A stretch of DNA of 64,000 nt from Blattabacterium cuenoti. Lineage in GTDB: Bacteria; Bacteroidota; Bacteroidia; Flavobacteriales; Blattabacteriaceae. The position numbers and the translations under genes are program-made. Below the pieces are notes generated by a model that worked only from the letters and a program-made list of their open reading frames with translations, made no database searches and was not told the DNA's origin. The stretch spans positions 62,001 to 126,000 of the forward strand of contig NZ_CP059205.1 of NCBI RefSeq assembly GCF_014251995.1, read 5' to 3'. This document shows positions 18,963-28,378 of the stretch, in pieces. Position 1 is the first letter of the stretch, and every line of letters starts with the position of its first letter.

Positions 18963-20438
18963 ATGGATAAAATAAGTGACATAAAAAAAAATTTAAAAAT
19001 ATATAACTCTTTAACAGGAAAAAAAGAATTATTTATTCCAATTAATAAAGACTATGTGGGAATTTATGTCTGTGGGCCAACAGTTTACAACCATTTACAT
19101 TTAGGAAATTGTCGAACTTTTATATCATTTGATCTTGTTTTTCGATATTTAAAACATTTAGGTTATAAAGTTCGTTATGTTAGAAACATCACTGATGTTG
19201 GACACTTAGAAAGTGACTTAGAAGATAAAATTTTTAAAAAATCTCGTTTAGAAGGACTTGAACCTATGGAAATTGTTCAAAAATATACTCTTTCCTTTCA
19301 CAATTTATTAAGTATTTTAAATGTACAACCTCCAAGTATAGAACCAAGAGCAACAGGACATATAATAGAACAAATAGATATGATTCAAAAACTAATAAAA
19401 AAAAAATTAGCCTATGAAATGAATGGTTCCGTTTATTTTAATTTAAAAGAATATGAAAAATTTTATCCTTATGGAATTCTTAGTAAAAATAAAACTAATC
19501 AACTAGTAAATAAAAAGTTTAAAATCACTATAGTGGAAAAAAAAAATCCTCAGGATTTCTCACTTTGGAAAAAAGCATCTTCTAATCATATTATGAGTTG
19601 GAATTCCCCATGGGGAAAAGGATTTCCAGGTTGGCACATAGAATGTACTGTTATGAGTACAAAATATTTAGGAGAGACGTTTGATATTCATGGAGGTGGA
19701 ATAGATCTCAAATTTCCTCATCATGAATGTGAATTAGCACAATCCATAGGGGCTTACAATAGAAAAAGTCTTGCACATTATTGGATGCATACTAATATGT
19801 TAACCTTGAATGGTAAAAAAATGAGTAAATCTACAGGAAATTCATTAGGAATAAACGACATTTATTCTTTTTGTGAAAAAAAATCCTTTTCTCCTAATAT
19901 TTTTAGATTTTTTATTTTGAAATCTCACTACCGAAGTGTTATGAATTTTACAAAAAAAGGGCTTATACATGCAGAAAAAGAATACACAAAAATTATAGAA
20001 TCCATAAATATATTAGAAAATTTTAATTCCAAAACATTAAAAGAAAAAAATAATGATAATTTTTTTAAAATATTTTTTTGGATTAAGAAATGTTATGAAT
20101 CTATAAATGACGACTTTAATACGCCTTTGTTAATTTCAAATTTATTTAAAGTTTCTCATATTATTCGCCATAATATAAATGAAATAGAAAAATGTCATAT
20201 AAATTTATTAAAAAAATATATGACTCATTTTGTTTTTGATATATTAGGGCTTAAAAAAGAAGAAGAACAAAAAACAAAGTCATCATCATTATCTGATAAT
20301 AGATTATCAATACTTATTGAAAGATTGATAAAATTCCGTATGGAAGCAAGAAAACAAAAAAATTGGATTCTATCAGATAGAATTAGAAAAGAACTTTCCC
20401 ACATAGGAGTTAAACTTCATGATGAAAAATTATTTTAA
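18963..20438 (+). CDS. cysS: Cysteinyl-tRNA synthetase
   Basis: Class I synthetase with the HIGH-type HLHLGNCR near residue 39 and KMSKSTGNS near 290. Zinc ligands are visible in YVCGPTVYN, GWHIECTVM and HHECELAQS. The ATG at 18963 is chosen because the in-frame TTG upstream overlaps the folE stop. The gene ends inside the convergent transsulfuration gene, with a 9-bp tail overlap (20430-20438). Confidence 0.95.
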   Translation: MDKISDIKKNLKIYNSLTGKKELFIPINKDYVGIYVCGPTVYNHLHLGNCRTFISFDLVFRYLKHLGYKVRYVRNITDVGHLESDLEDKIFKKSRLEGLEPMEIVQKYTLSFHNLLSILNVQPPSIEPRATGHIIEQIDMIQKLIKKKLAYEMNGSVYFNLKEYEKFYPYGILSKNKTNQLVNKKFKITIVEKKNPQDFSLWKKASSNHIMSWNSPWGKGFPGWHIECTVMSTKYLGETFDIHGGGIDLKFPHHECELAQSIGAYNRKSLAHYWMHTNMLTLNGKKMSKSTGNSLGINDIYSFCEKKSFSPNIFRFFILKSHYRSVMNFTKKGLIHAEKEYTKIIESINILENFNSKTLKEKNNDNFFKIFFWIKKCYESINDDFNTPLLISNLFKVSHIIRHNINEIEKCHINLLKKYMTHFVFDILGLKKEEEQKTKSSSLSDNRLSILIERLIKFRMEARKQKNWILSDRIRKELSHIGVKLHDEKLF

Positions 20439-21584
20439 AGATTGATCGATATCTTCTATAAGATCTTCTACATTTTCTATCCCAAGAGATAAACGAATAA
20501 GAGAATTCTGTATTCCGGCATTAATCCTCACCTCCAAAGGAGTAGACTTATGAGTCATAGTAGATGGATGACAAATTAAACTTTTTGTTCCTCCTAGACT
20601 TTCTGCTAATTTAAACAACTTTGTTGAAGTAACAACTTTTTTTGCTGATTCTATTGTATCATCTTTTAAACTAAAAGAAATAATTCCTCCAAAATATCTT
20701 TGTTGTTTAATTGCTATCAAATGATTTTTATGATGTGATAATCCAGGATAATAAACTTTATCTATACAAGTATTTCTTTTCTTTTCTAAAAAAGAAGCAA
20801 CATCGTATGCGTTTTGAGATTGTTTTTTAACACGTAGATATAAAGTTTGAATCCCTCTAATTGTCAACCAACAATCAATAGGAGATAAAACACCTCCACT
20901 TGCGTTTTGTATATACTTCAACTCATCATATAAATCTGGATTTTTTACTGTAATTAATCCAGCTAAAACATCTGAATGTCCTGCTAAATATTTTGTGGCA
21001 CTATGAATAATTATATCCGCTCCTAGATTAAGAGGGTTTTGAATAGCAGGAGATGCAAAAGTGTTATCCACCACAACCAATATTTTTGGATTTATATCTT
21101 TAGATTTTTTGCTGATGTATTCTATGTCAGATATCTTTAATGTAGGATTTGTGGGACTTTCCAGCCAAACTAATTTTGTATTGTCAGATATTTCTGATAT
21201 TGTTTTTTCTGCATCAGTTGTATCCACAAATTTAGTTTTAATTCCTAATTTTTTATATAAATTTAGTAAACGAAAAGTTCCTCCATAAATATCATCTACA
21301 GCTACTATTTCATCTTTATATTTTAACAATTTTAAAACAGCATCTACAGATGCTAATCCTGAAGAAAATGCCAAACTATCGTATCCATATTCTAAATCAG
21401 TAACTAAACGTTCTAATATTTTTCTTGTAGGATTATTTGTTCTTGTATAGTCAAATCCTTTATGAACCCCAGGAGATTCTTGTACATAAGTTGACGTTTG
21501 ATATATTGGTGTAGAAATAGCGCCTGTAAGAGGATCTGATAAAATATTTTGAATTAGTTTTGTTTCTTCCTTCATTAGCTTCAT
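20430..21584 (-). CDS. Cys/Met-metabolism PLP enzyme (cystathionine gamma-lyase or gamma-synthase type)
   Basis: 384 residues with the Cys/Met PLP fold. The Schiff-base lysine lies in IIHSATKYLAGHSD, the cofactor phosphate site in SSGLASVDAV, and the aspartate that contacts the pyridine nitrogen in VVVDNTFASP. DDIYGGTFRLL, GIKTKFVDTTD and a C terminus IRLSLGIENVEDLIEDID read most like cystathionine gamma-lyase, but synthase and homocysteine lyase activities cannot be separated by eye. A second ATG lies 9 bp inside. It would link cysteine and methionine metabolism; it diverges from the ATP synthase operon. Confidence 0.85.
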   Translation of the reverse strand: MKLMKEETKLIQNILSDPLTGAISTPIYQTSTYVQESPGVHKGFDYTRTNNPTRKILERLVTDLEYGYDSLAFSSGLASVDAVLKLLKYKDEIVAVDDIYGGTFRLLNLYKKLGIKTKFVDTTDAEKTISEISDNTKLVWLESPTNPTLKISDIEYISKKSKDINPKILVVVDNTFASPAIQNPLNLGADIIIHSATKYLAGHSDVLAGLITVKNPDLYDELKYIQNASGGVLSPIDCWLTIRGIQTLYLRVKKQSQNAYDVASFLEKKRNTCIDKVYYPGLSHHKNHLIAIKQQRYFGGIISFSLKDDTIESAKKVVTSTKLFKLAESLGGTKSLICHPSTMTHKSTPLEVRINAGIQNSLIRLSLGIENVEDLIEDIDQSLK

Positions 21585-21707
21585 TGTTTAAATAAATAAA
21601 ATTTCATTCTATTACAAATGTACTCTTTCCAATTCAAAAAATGAAAATACAATTTTTTTCCAAAAATTATTTAAGTAAAAACAGCACTTTTTTTTAGAAA
21701 AAAAAAC

Positions 21708-21715
21708 TAAATTTG
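21708..21715 (+). promoter_or_regulatory. Putative Bacteroidota -7 promoter element for the atp operon
   Basis: TAAATTTG matches TAnnTTTG exactly and lies 24 bp before the atpB ATG at 21740. A TTG within it could be misread as a start codon; its promoter match argues for the ATG start. No good -33 TTTG is seen. Confidence 0.45.
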
Positions 21716-21739
21716 CTTATTATTTTTTTACAACAAACC

Positions 21740-22843
21740 ATGGTTTTAAAAAAATTATTATTATTTTGTTGCTTTTTATTTTTATGCTCTGATTCTGATA
21801 CCAATATCTATGATGTTAATAGCAATCATATTGCTAATGTAAAAATGAAAAAAGATGGAAATTATGTTCTCAAAAAGAAAGAAAATGCAAAAATAAATAT
21901 ATCTGATACAATTTTTGATCATATCAATGATTCTTATGAATGGAATTTTTTAGGATCTCATAATCATGGTATCACATTGTATTTACCAATTATTTTATGG
22001 AATCATGGTTTAGAAATTTTTTCTTCATCTAAATTTTCATGTCAAAAAATTGTTAAAGGGAAATATGGATATTACAAAATTTTTCATGGAAAAATATATA
22101 ACACTAATTCTATAGGAAAATTTGATATGAACAAAAAAGGAGTACCAATTAATGATAAACCTTGGGATTTTTCTATTACAAAAAATGTATTTTCTGTTTT
22201 AACTTCTTTTTTTCTGTTATGTTATTTTTTTATTCGAATGAGATATAGTTACAAAAACAATCAAATTAAATGGAGTCTAGGAATTTTTTTGGAGTTTTTA
22301 ATTTTGTTTATACGTGATAAAATAGCAATTCCAAATATCGGAAATAATAAATACAGAATGTACTTTCCTTTCTTACTAACTTCATTCTTTTTTATATTAA
22401 TTAACAATTTAATGGGCATTATTCCAGGATTTCCAAATATAACAGGAAATATAAATGTTACATTTGTTTTAGCTTTTATTACATTTGTAATAACTAATAT
22501 AAATGCAAATAAAAATTATTGGAAACATATTTTTTGGATGCCTGGTGTTCCAGTGGGAATTAGATTTTTATTAGCCCCTATAGAATTTATAGGAATTTTT
22601 ATCCGTCCTTTAACTTTATGTATTCGTTTATTTGCGAATATTACTGCTGGTCACATAATTATATTAAGTTTTATTTGTCTTATTTTTATTTTTAAAAATT
22701 TATTCATAGCTGGATTTTCTGTAATTTTTGGTTTTTTTATTTCTGTTTTGGAAATTATGGTATCTTTTTTACAAGCTTTTATCTTTACAAGTTTATCTTC
22801 CTTACTTATAGGAATTTCTGTAAAAACAAATGAAACACATTAA
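21740..22843 (+). CDS. atpB: F0F1 ATP synthase subunit a
   Basis: The N terminus (MVLKKLLLFCCFLF) is a signal-like segment followed by a ~130-residue extracytoplasmic extension typical of Bacteroidota subunit a. The essential proton-channel arginine lies in CIRLFANITAGH, preceded by PIEFIGIFIRPLTL and followed by the last two membrane helices. Length about 367 residues. It forms the proton half-channels against the c-ring and is first in atpBEFHAG. Confidence 0.93.
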   Translation: MVLKKLLLFCCFLFLCSDSDTNIYDVNSNHIANVKMKKDGNYVLKKKENAKINISDTIFDHINDSYEWNFLGSHNHGITLYLPIILWNHGLEIFSSSKFSCQKIVKGKYGYYKIFHGKIYNTNSIGKFDMNKKGVPINDKPWDFSITKNVFSVLTSFFLLCYFFIRMRYSYKNNQIKWSLGIFLEFLILFIRDKIAIPNIGNNKYRMYFPFLLTSFFFILINNLMGIIPGFPNITGNINVTFVLAFITFVITNINANKNYWKHIFWMPGVPVGIRFLLAPIEFIGIFIRPLTLCIRLFANITAGHIIILSFICLIFIFKNLFIAGFSVIFGFFISVLEIMVSFLQAFIFTSLSSLLIGISVKTNETH

Positions 22844-22881
22844 TAAATAAAAATAAATTAAAAAAATTAATTATAAATTAT

Positions 22882-23109
22882 ATGGATATAGATTTAACTT
22901 ACTCTGGATTAGCAGCTCTAGGAGCGGGGATTGCCGTAGCAGGAGCTGGATTAGGAATTGGCAAAATCGGAAGTTCTGCAATGGATGCTATTGCTAGGCA
23001 GCCTGAAGCTTCAGAAAAGATACAAAATGCAATGATTATTGCTTCAGCATTGATTGAGGGAGCTGCACTTTTTGGTATAGTGACCACATTACTAGCTGTA
23101 TTTAAATAA
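22882..23109 (+). CDS. atpE: F0F1 ATP synthase subunit c
   Basis: 75 residues, two helices: a glycine/alanine-rich first helix (GAGIAVAGAGLGIG), the polar loop ARQPEA, and a second helix carrying the proton-binding glutamate at about residue 59 in ALIEGAALFG. No obvious sodium-site glutamine/serine pattern is seen, so proton coupling is assumed. Base composition is less AT-rich than its neighbours because of the conserved glycine and alanine codons. Confidence 0.95.
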   Translation: MDIDLTYSGLAALGAGIAVAGAGLGIGKIGSSAMDAIARQPEASEKIQNAMIIASALIEGAALFGIVTTLLAVFK

Positions 23110-23116
23110 GACAAGA

Positions 23117-23602
23117 ATGGATTTAGTTACCCCTTCTATTGGGTTAATTTTTTGGCATACAATTATATTTGTAACTTTGATATTATTTCTTTCTAAGTTT
23201 GCTTGGAAACCTATAATGAATTTTATTGATCAAAGAGAAAAAAAAATTAGTAAATCTCTTGAAGAAGCAGATAAATTAAAAGAAGAGTTGAAAAAAATAG
23301 ACAACCATAAGAATAAAATATTAAAAGAAGCCTGTAGAAAAAGAGATCTAATTTTAGAAGAAGCTATTCAGATTAAAAAAGAAATAAAATCAAAAGCAAA
23401 AGAGGAAAGTTTAATAGAAAAAAAAAGAATTATTGAAGAAACAAAAAAAGTTATTCAAACAGAAAAAGAAGTAGCTATTCATGAATTAAAAAATAAAATA
23501 AGCGATTTTTCTGTGAAAATAGCTGAAAAAATATTAACTAGAGAATTGGATAAAATACAAAAGCAAGATAAGTTCATCAGAAATTTGATAGATAAATTAT
23601 AA
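23117..23602 (+). CDS. atpF: F0F1 ATP synthase subunit b
   Basis: 161 residues: one N-terminal transmembrane helix (GLIFWHTIIFVTLILFL) followed by FAWKPI and a long charged coiled coil rich in lysine and glutamate, the peripheral stalk. It begins 7 bp after atpE and precedes atpH. Confidence 0.93.
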   Translation: MDLVTPSIGLIFWHTIIFVTLILFLSKFAWKPIMNFIDQREKKISKSLEEADKLKEELKKIDNHKNKILKEACRKRDLILEEAIQIKKEIKSKAKEESLIEKKRIIEETKKVIQTEKEVAIHELKNKISDFSVKIAEKILTRELDKIQKQDKFIRNLIDKL

Positions 23603-23611
23603 TGAATATAA

Positions 23612-24172
23612 ATGTTCTTGAATAAAAAAATAGTCCAACATTATGCCGGAATTTTTTTTGAATATTCTATTGCGAATAATAATAATTGCAACGATTTTTT
23701 TTATCATAAAGTCAAAAAATTCTCTTCTTTACTACACAAAAATTTTTATTTAAAAAAAATCATTCATACATCATTATTAAGTTCAACAAAAAAAATAGAA
23801 ATTTTCAGAAAAATTATTTATTCTTATGATGTTTTCATTTTTCAATTCATAAAACTTTTAATCACGAGAAAAAGAGAACATTTTTTAGAGAAAATTATTT
23901 TAGAATATCAGAAAATATATGAGGAAGAAAAAAAAGGATTTATAAAATGTATTATTATTTCTGCCTTCCCATTAAGTATGGAATTACAAAAAATAATTTT
24001 TCATAAAATCAAGAAAATAAATTTTAAATATCGAAAAAATAAATTCTACATCATAAATAAAATAGATAAATCTATTATTGGAGGATTTTTGCTTCGTATA
24101 GGATATACAGAATGGGATTTTAGTATTAAAAGTAAATTAATTTATCTTAAAAAGAATTTTAAAAATTATTAA
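23612..24172 (+). CDS. atpH: F0F1 ATP synthase subunit delta
   Basis: 186 residues of the OSCP/delta family: N-terminal helical bundle (VQHYAGIFFEYSIANN) and the C-terminal conserved IDKSIIGGFLLRIGYTEWDFSIKSKL. It connects the b stalk to the alpha subunits. Sequence is quite diverged and lysine-rich, as expected in a reduced genome; assignment rests on the C-terminal motif and on operon position. Confidence 0.88.
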   Translation: MFLNKKIVQHYAGIFFEYSIANNNNCNDFFYHKVKKFSSLLHKNFYLKKIIHTSLLSSTKKIEIFRKIIYSYDVFIFQFIKLLITRKREHFLEKIILEYQKIYEEEKKGFIKCIIISAFPLSMELQKIIFHKIKKINFKYRKNKFYIINKIDKSIIGGFLLRIGYTEWDFSIKSKLIYLKKNFKNY

Positions 24173-24193
24173 AAAAATAAATATTTTATTTTC

Positions 24194-25774
24194 ATGTCAG
24201 ATTTAAAATATTCTGAAATATCATCAATTCTAAAAGAACAATTATCAGATTTTCAATTTGAATCAAAATTATCTGAATATGGAATTGTTATTCAAGTAGG
24301 AGATGGTGTAGCTAGATCATTTGGATTAAATTCCGCTTTTTATGGAGAGTTGGTAGAATTTAATAATACAGAAGTTAAAGGTATTGTTCTAAATTTAGAA
24401 GAAAATCATGTTGGTATTGTTTTGCTTAATTCATTAAAAGATATAAAAGAAGGAGACATAGTCAAAAGAACAGGAAAACCTTTTTCTATAAAAGTAGGAG
24501 AAGGAATGTTGGGAAGAGTTATAAATGTATTAGGAGACCCTATTGATGGAAAAGGACCTATAAGAGGAAAATTATTCGACATGCCTCTAGAAAGAAAAGC
24601 TCCAGGAATTATTTATAGAGAACCTGTTAAAGAACCTCTTCAAACTGGAATTAAATTTATAGATTCAATGATTCCAATAGGAAGAGGACAAAGAGAATTG
24701 ATTATTGGAGATAGACAAACAGGAAAAACTACAATAGCTATTGACACTATTATTAATCAAAAAAAATTTTATGAACAAAATAATCCTGTCTATTGTATTT
24801 ATGTAGCTATTAGTCAAAAAGGCTCTACAATAGCAAGAATTGCAAATCTTTTACAAGAAAAAGGTGCAATGTCTTATACTGTAATTATTTCAGCTAAATC
24901 CTCTGAACCAGCTTCTATACAAGTATTTGCTCCTTTTTCAGGAACTTCTATTGGAGAATATTTTCGAGATACTGGACGTTCTTCTTTAGTTGTATATGAT
25001 GATCTATCAAAACAAGCTGTTTCTTACAGAGAAATTTCTTTATTATTACGACGTCCTCCTGGTAGAGAGGCTTATCCAGGAGATGTTTTTTATTTACATT
25101 CTCGTCTTTTAGAAAGAGCTTCTAAAATTATTAAAGATCAGAAAATAGCAGAAAAAATGAATGACATTCCAGAATCTATTAGAAAAGAAATTAAGGGAGG
25201 AGGATCATTAACTGCTTTACCAATTATAGAAACCCAATCTGGGGATATATCTTCTTACATTCCTACTAATGTAATATCTATAACTGATGGACAAATTTTT
25301 TTGGAAAAAGATTTGTTTAATTCTGGAGTTCGTCCTGCAATTAATGAAAGTATATCTGTTTCTCGTGTAGGAGGGTCTGCTCAAATTAAATCTATGAGAA
25401 AAATATCTGGAACTCTAAAATTAGATCAAGCTCAATTTCGGGAATTGGAATCTTTTTCAAAATTTGGCTCCGAATTAGATCCTTCTACCATAGAAATTAT
25501 TAAAAAAGGAAAAATAAACATAGAAATATTAAAACAAACACCTCATAATCCATATGAAATAGAAGAACAAATAGCCATTATTTATATTGGAACAAAGAAC
25601 ATTTTAAAAAATGTTCCTCTAGACAAGATTTCAAATTTTGAAAAAGAATATCTTTTTTATTTGAAAGAAAAACATAAAACCTTACTAAAATCGTTGAAAA
25701 ATGGAATATTTGATGATAAAATATCTGATACTTTAGAAAAAGTAGCATTAGAATTAAGCAAAAAGTACCTATAA
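24194..25774 (+). CDS. atpA: F0F1 ATP synthase subunit alpha
   Basis: 526 residues with an N-terminal beta barrel, Walker A GDRQTGKT near residue 172, the Walker-B strand [12 protein letters not shown], and the conserved [17 protein letters not shown]. The [32 protein letters not shown] segment is diagnostic. It is the non-catalytic nucleotide-binding subunit; the catalytic beta subunit is not in this window. Confidence 0.97.
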   Translation: MSDLKYSEISSILKEQLSDFQFESKLSEYGIVIQVGDGVARSFGLNSAFYGELVEFNNTEVKGIVLNLEENHVGIVLLNSLKDIKEGDIVKRTGKPFSIKVGEGMLGRVINVLGDPIDGKGPIRGKLFDMPLERKAPGIIYREPVKEPLQTGIKFIDSMIPIGRGQRELIIGDRQTGKTTIAIDTIINQKKFYEQNNPVYCIYVAISQKGSTIARIANLLQEKGAMSYTVIISAKSSEPASIQVFAPFSGTSIGEYFRDTGRSSLVVYDDLSKQAVSYREISLLLRRPPGREAYPGDVFYLHSRLLERASKIIKDQKIAEKMNDIPESIRKEIKGGGSLTALPIIETQSGDISSYIPTNVISITDGQIFLEKDLFNSGVRPAINESISVSRVGGSAQIKSMRKISGTLKLDQAQFRELESFSKFGSELDPSTIEIIKKGKINIEILKQTPHNPYEIEEQIAIIYIGTKNILKNVPLDKISNFEKEYLFYLKEKHKTLLKSLKNGIFDDKISDTLEKVALELSKKYL

Positions 25775-25784
25775 ATTTTTTTCC

Positions 25785-26675
25785 ATGTCTAATCCAAAAG
25801 AGATAAAAAGAAGAATATTATCCATAGAATCAGTTAGCAAAACAACAGAAGCTATGAAAATGATTTCTATTGTAAAATTACGAAAAATTAAAAATTTTCT
25901 AAAAAATGTGAATATATATTCAGATTATATGGAATGTATTATATCAGATTTTTTATCTTTTGATAAAAAAAAAATATTTGGAAAACATAATTTTTTTATA
26001 GAAACAGGAAATAAAAAATTGTTTATTATATTCACTTCCAATCGTGGTTTATGTGGAGCTTTTAACTCTTTAATTTTTGAAAAAGTTCATTCTCTATTCT
26101 TAAAAAGAGACTATTTATATAATGAATGTATATTTTTTTCAATTGGAAAAAAAGGAACCGATTTTTTAGAAAAAAAATATAATATGTATGAAAAAAATAA
26201 TAATTGGACAAATAAAGAGAATGACAATAATCTTGAAAAGATTAGTGAAAATATAAAAATTTTTATAAAAAAATTAATTTTAAATTTTTCTGATAAAAAA
26301 ATTTCTTATGTTTATTTAATATATAATAACTTAAAAAAATCTTTTTTCCAAAAAGTGATTGTAGAAAAATTACTTCCATTAAGCATTACTCCAAATTTAA
26401 AAAAAGAAAAAAAAAAAATTAACTATATTGCAGAACCTTCTAAAAAAGAAATATTTGATTATTTAGTTCCGAAATTTTTACATTCAAAACTATTGAAAAC
26501 ATTTTTAATATCTTCTGTATCAGAACATACATCACGTATGATTGCCATGCATAAGTCTACGGAAAATGCGAATGATATTAAAAATGATTTAATACTAAAT
26601 TACAATAAAGAAAGACAAAATATAATAACTAAAGAAATACTTGAAATTATCAGTGGATTAGAATCTTTAAGTTAA
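25785..26675 (+). CDS. atpG: F0F1 ATP synthase subunit gamma
   Basis: 296 residues. The N-terminal helix KRRILSIESVSKTTEAMKMIS and the C-terminal SRMIAMHKSTENANDI form the rotor coiled coil, and FTSNRGLCGAFNS is the conserved Rossmann-like segment. An in-frame A11 tract at 26407-26417 encodes lysines and is prone to slippage. It is the last gene of this atp cluster; trpS follows after ~40 bp. Confidence 0.94.
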   Translation: MSNPKEIKRRILSIESVSKTTEAMKMISIVKLRKIKNFLKNVNIYSDYMECIISDFLSFDKKKIFGKHNFFIETGNKKLFIIFTSNRGLCGAFNSLIFEKVHSLFLKRDYLYNECIFFSIGKKGTDFLEKKYNMYEKNNNWTNKENDNNLEKISENIKIFIKKLILNFSDKKISYVYLIYNNLKKSFFQKVIVEKLLPLSITPNLKKEKKKINYIAEPSKKEIFDYLVPKFLHSKLLKTFLISSVSEHTSRMIAMHKSTENANDIKNDLILNYNKERQNIITKEILEIISGLESLS

Positions 26676-26717
26676 AAAAATTTAAATATTCATAAATATG
26701 TTTTTTTATTAATTTTT

Positions 26718-27719
26718 ATGGGAAAAATATTAACAGGAATTAGAAGTACAGGAGTTCCGCATTTAGGAAACATTTTAGGTGTTATGATTCCGTCTATTAA
26801 AATTTCTAACATGAATAAAAAAAACTCTTCATTTATATTTATAGCGGATTTACATTCTATGGTTAAATTAAGCAATATGAAATCAATAAAAAATAATACC
26901 TATCAAATTGCGGCAGCATGGTTAGCTTTTGGTTTAAATACAGAAAACTGTTTTTTTTATAGACAATCTGATGTTTCAGAAGTTACTGAATTAGCTTGGT
27001 ATTTAAGTTGTTTTTTCCCTTATAAAAGACTTACATTAGCTCATTCATTTAAAAAAAAACAAAACGAGAAAAAAAAAAGTAAAAAAGAAATTAGCTTAGG
27101 ATTATTTTCTTATCCCATTCTAATGGCCGCTGACATATTGCTTTATAATGCAGAAATTATCCCTGTAGGGAAAGATCAATTACAACATATAGAAATAGCC
27201 AGGCGGATAGCTTCTTTTTTTAATAAAAAAATAGGAAAACAATTATTTAAATTACCTAATGCATTCTTACAAAAAGAAACTATGTCTATATCAGGAACAG
27301 ATGGAGAAAAAATGAGCAAATCTAAAAATAATTGGATTAATATTTTTTCTTCAGACGATATTTTAAAAAAACAAATTATGAGTATTCGTACAGATAGTAA
27401 ATCCCTAGAGGAGAGAAAAAATCCTGAAAAGGATTACATAATGTATTTATATAAATTGATAGCTTCTTCAGAAAAAGTAAATGAAATGAAAGAGAAATAC
27501 ATAAAAGGAGGATATGGATATTATGATGCGAAAATAGAATTATATAATCTTATAATTCGTAAATTTTCAACAGAAAGAAAAAGATTTTTTTCTCTCATGA
27601 AAAAAAAATCTTTTTTGGACGGTATTCTCTATTCCGGTTCTAAAAAAATAAAAAGTATAGCTATAAATAGGTTAAATGAAATTAGAAAATGCTTAAATTT
27701 CAATCCAATAAACTTGTAA
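26718..27719 (+). CDS. trpS: Tryptophanyl-tRNA synthetase
   Basis: Class Ic synthetase of 333 residues. HIGH-type motif PHLGNILG near residue 13 and KMSKSKNN near 198 are intact; the tryptophan/ATP-binding GKDQLQHIEIARRIA is recognisable, as is SYPILMAADILLY. The start directly precedes the typical GKILTGIRSTGVPHLGN segment. Confidence 0.96.
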   Translation: MGKILTGIRSTGVPHLGNILGVMIPSIKISNMNKKNSSFIFIADLHSMVKLSNMKSIKNNTYQIAAAWLAFGLNTENCFFYRQSDVSEVTELAWYLSCFFPYKRLTLAHSFKKKQNEKKKSKKEISLGLFSYPILMAADILLYNAEIIPVGKDQLQHIEIARRIASFFNKKIGKQLFKLPNAFLQKETMSISGTDGEKMSKSKNNWINIFSSDDILKKQIMSIRTDSKSLEERKNPEKDYIMYLYKLIASSEKVNEMKEKYIKGGYGYYDAKIELYNLIIRKFSTERKRFFSLMKKKSFLDGILYSGSKKIKSIAINRLNEIRKCLNFNPINL

Positions 27720-27727
27720 AAAGTTAA

Positions 27728-27740
27728 TGTCATAATGACA
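27728..27740. promoter_or_regulatory. 13-bp perfect palindrome upstream of grpE (possible operator)
   Basis: TGTCATAATGACA is a perfect inverted repeat around a central A, 11 bp upstream of the sigma-54-like -24 element. It lies in the 87-bp trpS-grpE spacer and so cannot be coding. It could bind a dimeric regulator; no such regulator is identified here. Confidence 0.45.
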
Positions 27741-27750
27741 CAATTAAATT

Positions 27751-27767
27751 ATGGCAAATATTTTGCT
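27751..27767 (+). promoter_or_regulatory. Putative sigma-54 (RpoN) promoter for grpE-dnaJ
   Basis: The 17-mer here aligns to YTGGCACGRNNNTTGCW with intact TGGCA at 27752-27756 and TTGCT at 27763-27767. The invariant GG and GC are exactly 10 bases apart. The predicted start of transcription is near 27778, about 30 bp before the grpE ATG. No exact TAnnTTTG housekeeping element is seen in this spacer. Confidence 0.5.
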
Positions 27768-27806
27768 CTTTATAGAGTTAAAGAATTCTAGTTATTTTTA
27801 TGATTT

Positions 27807-28364
27807 ATGAATACTAATCCGAAAAATATTGAAAAAGAATCTTCTTCATCTGAAAAAATTTCAAATATTAAATCTTCTTCTTCTCAAAAAAAAGGACAAG
27901 ATGACGTATTAAAAGAGGAAATAAAATTTCTAAAAGAAGAGTTAGAAAAAGAGAAAGACAAGTTTTTACGTATTTTTGCTGAATTTGAAAATTCTAAAAA
28001 ACGTATTCAGAAAGAAAGATTCGATATTTTTAGAACAATTCATGAGCGTATTTTTATAGATTTAATTCCAATTTTAGATGATTTTGAACGAGGACTCAAA
28101 GAATTAAAAAAATATAAAAATGAACATCTTGTAAAAGGAATTTTTTTAATACAAGAAAAATTAATTAATATTTTAAAAGAAAAAGGACTAAACAAAATTA
28201 AAATAAAAAAGGGAGATGATTTTAACACAGATTTTCATGATGCTATTTCACAAATTCCAGCTGTTACAGAAGATTTAAAAGGAAAAATTATAGAAATAAT
28301 AGAATCTGGATATTCTCTCAATGAAAAGGTCATACGACATGCTAAAGTTATAACCGGAAAGTAA
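27807..28364 (+). CDS. grpE: Nucleotide exchange factor GrpE
   Basis: 185 residues. A serine/lysine-rich N-terminal tail leads into a long coiled coil ([19 protein letters not shown]), then [15 protein letters not shown], the central helix [11 protein letters not shown], and the C-terminal beta domain with FHDAISQIP and [16 protein letters not shown]. It releases ADP from DnaK in the cytosol. It sits 14 bp before dnaJ in a two-gene chaperone operon. dnaK is not in the window. Confidence 0.95.
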   Translation: MNTNPKNIEKESSSSEKISNIKSSSSQKKGQDDVLKEEIKFLKEELEKEKDKFLRIFAEFENSKKRIQKERFDIFRTIHERIFIDLIPILDDFERGLKELKKYKNEHLVKGIFLIQEKLINILKEKGLNKIKIKKGDDFNTDFHDAISQIPAVTEDLKGKIIEIIESGYSLNEKVIRHAKVITGK

Positions 28365-28378
28365 ATTTTATCTTCATA

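Noticed and set aside
22899-23114. Minus-strand frame opposite atpE
   Set aside because: It is the mirror of the glycine/alanine-rich subunit c gene and has no independent support.
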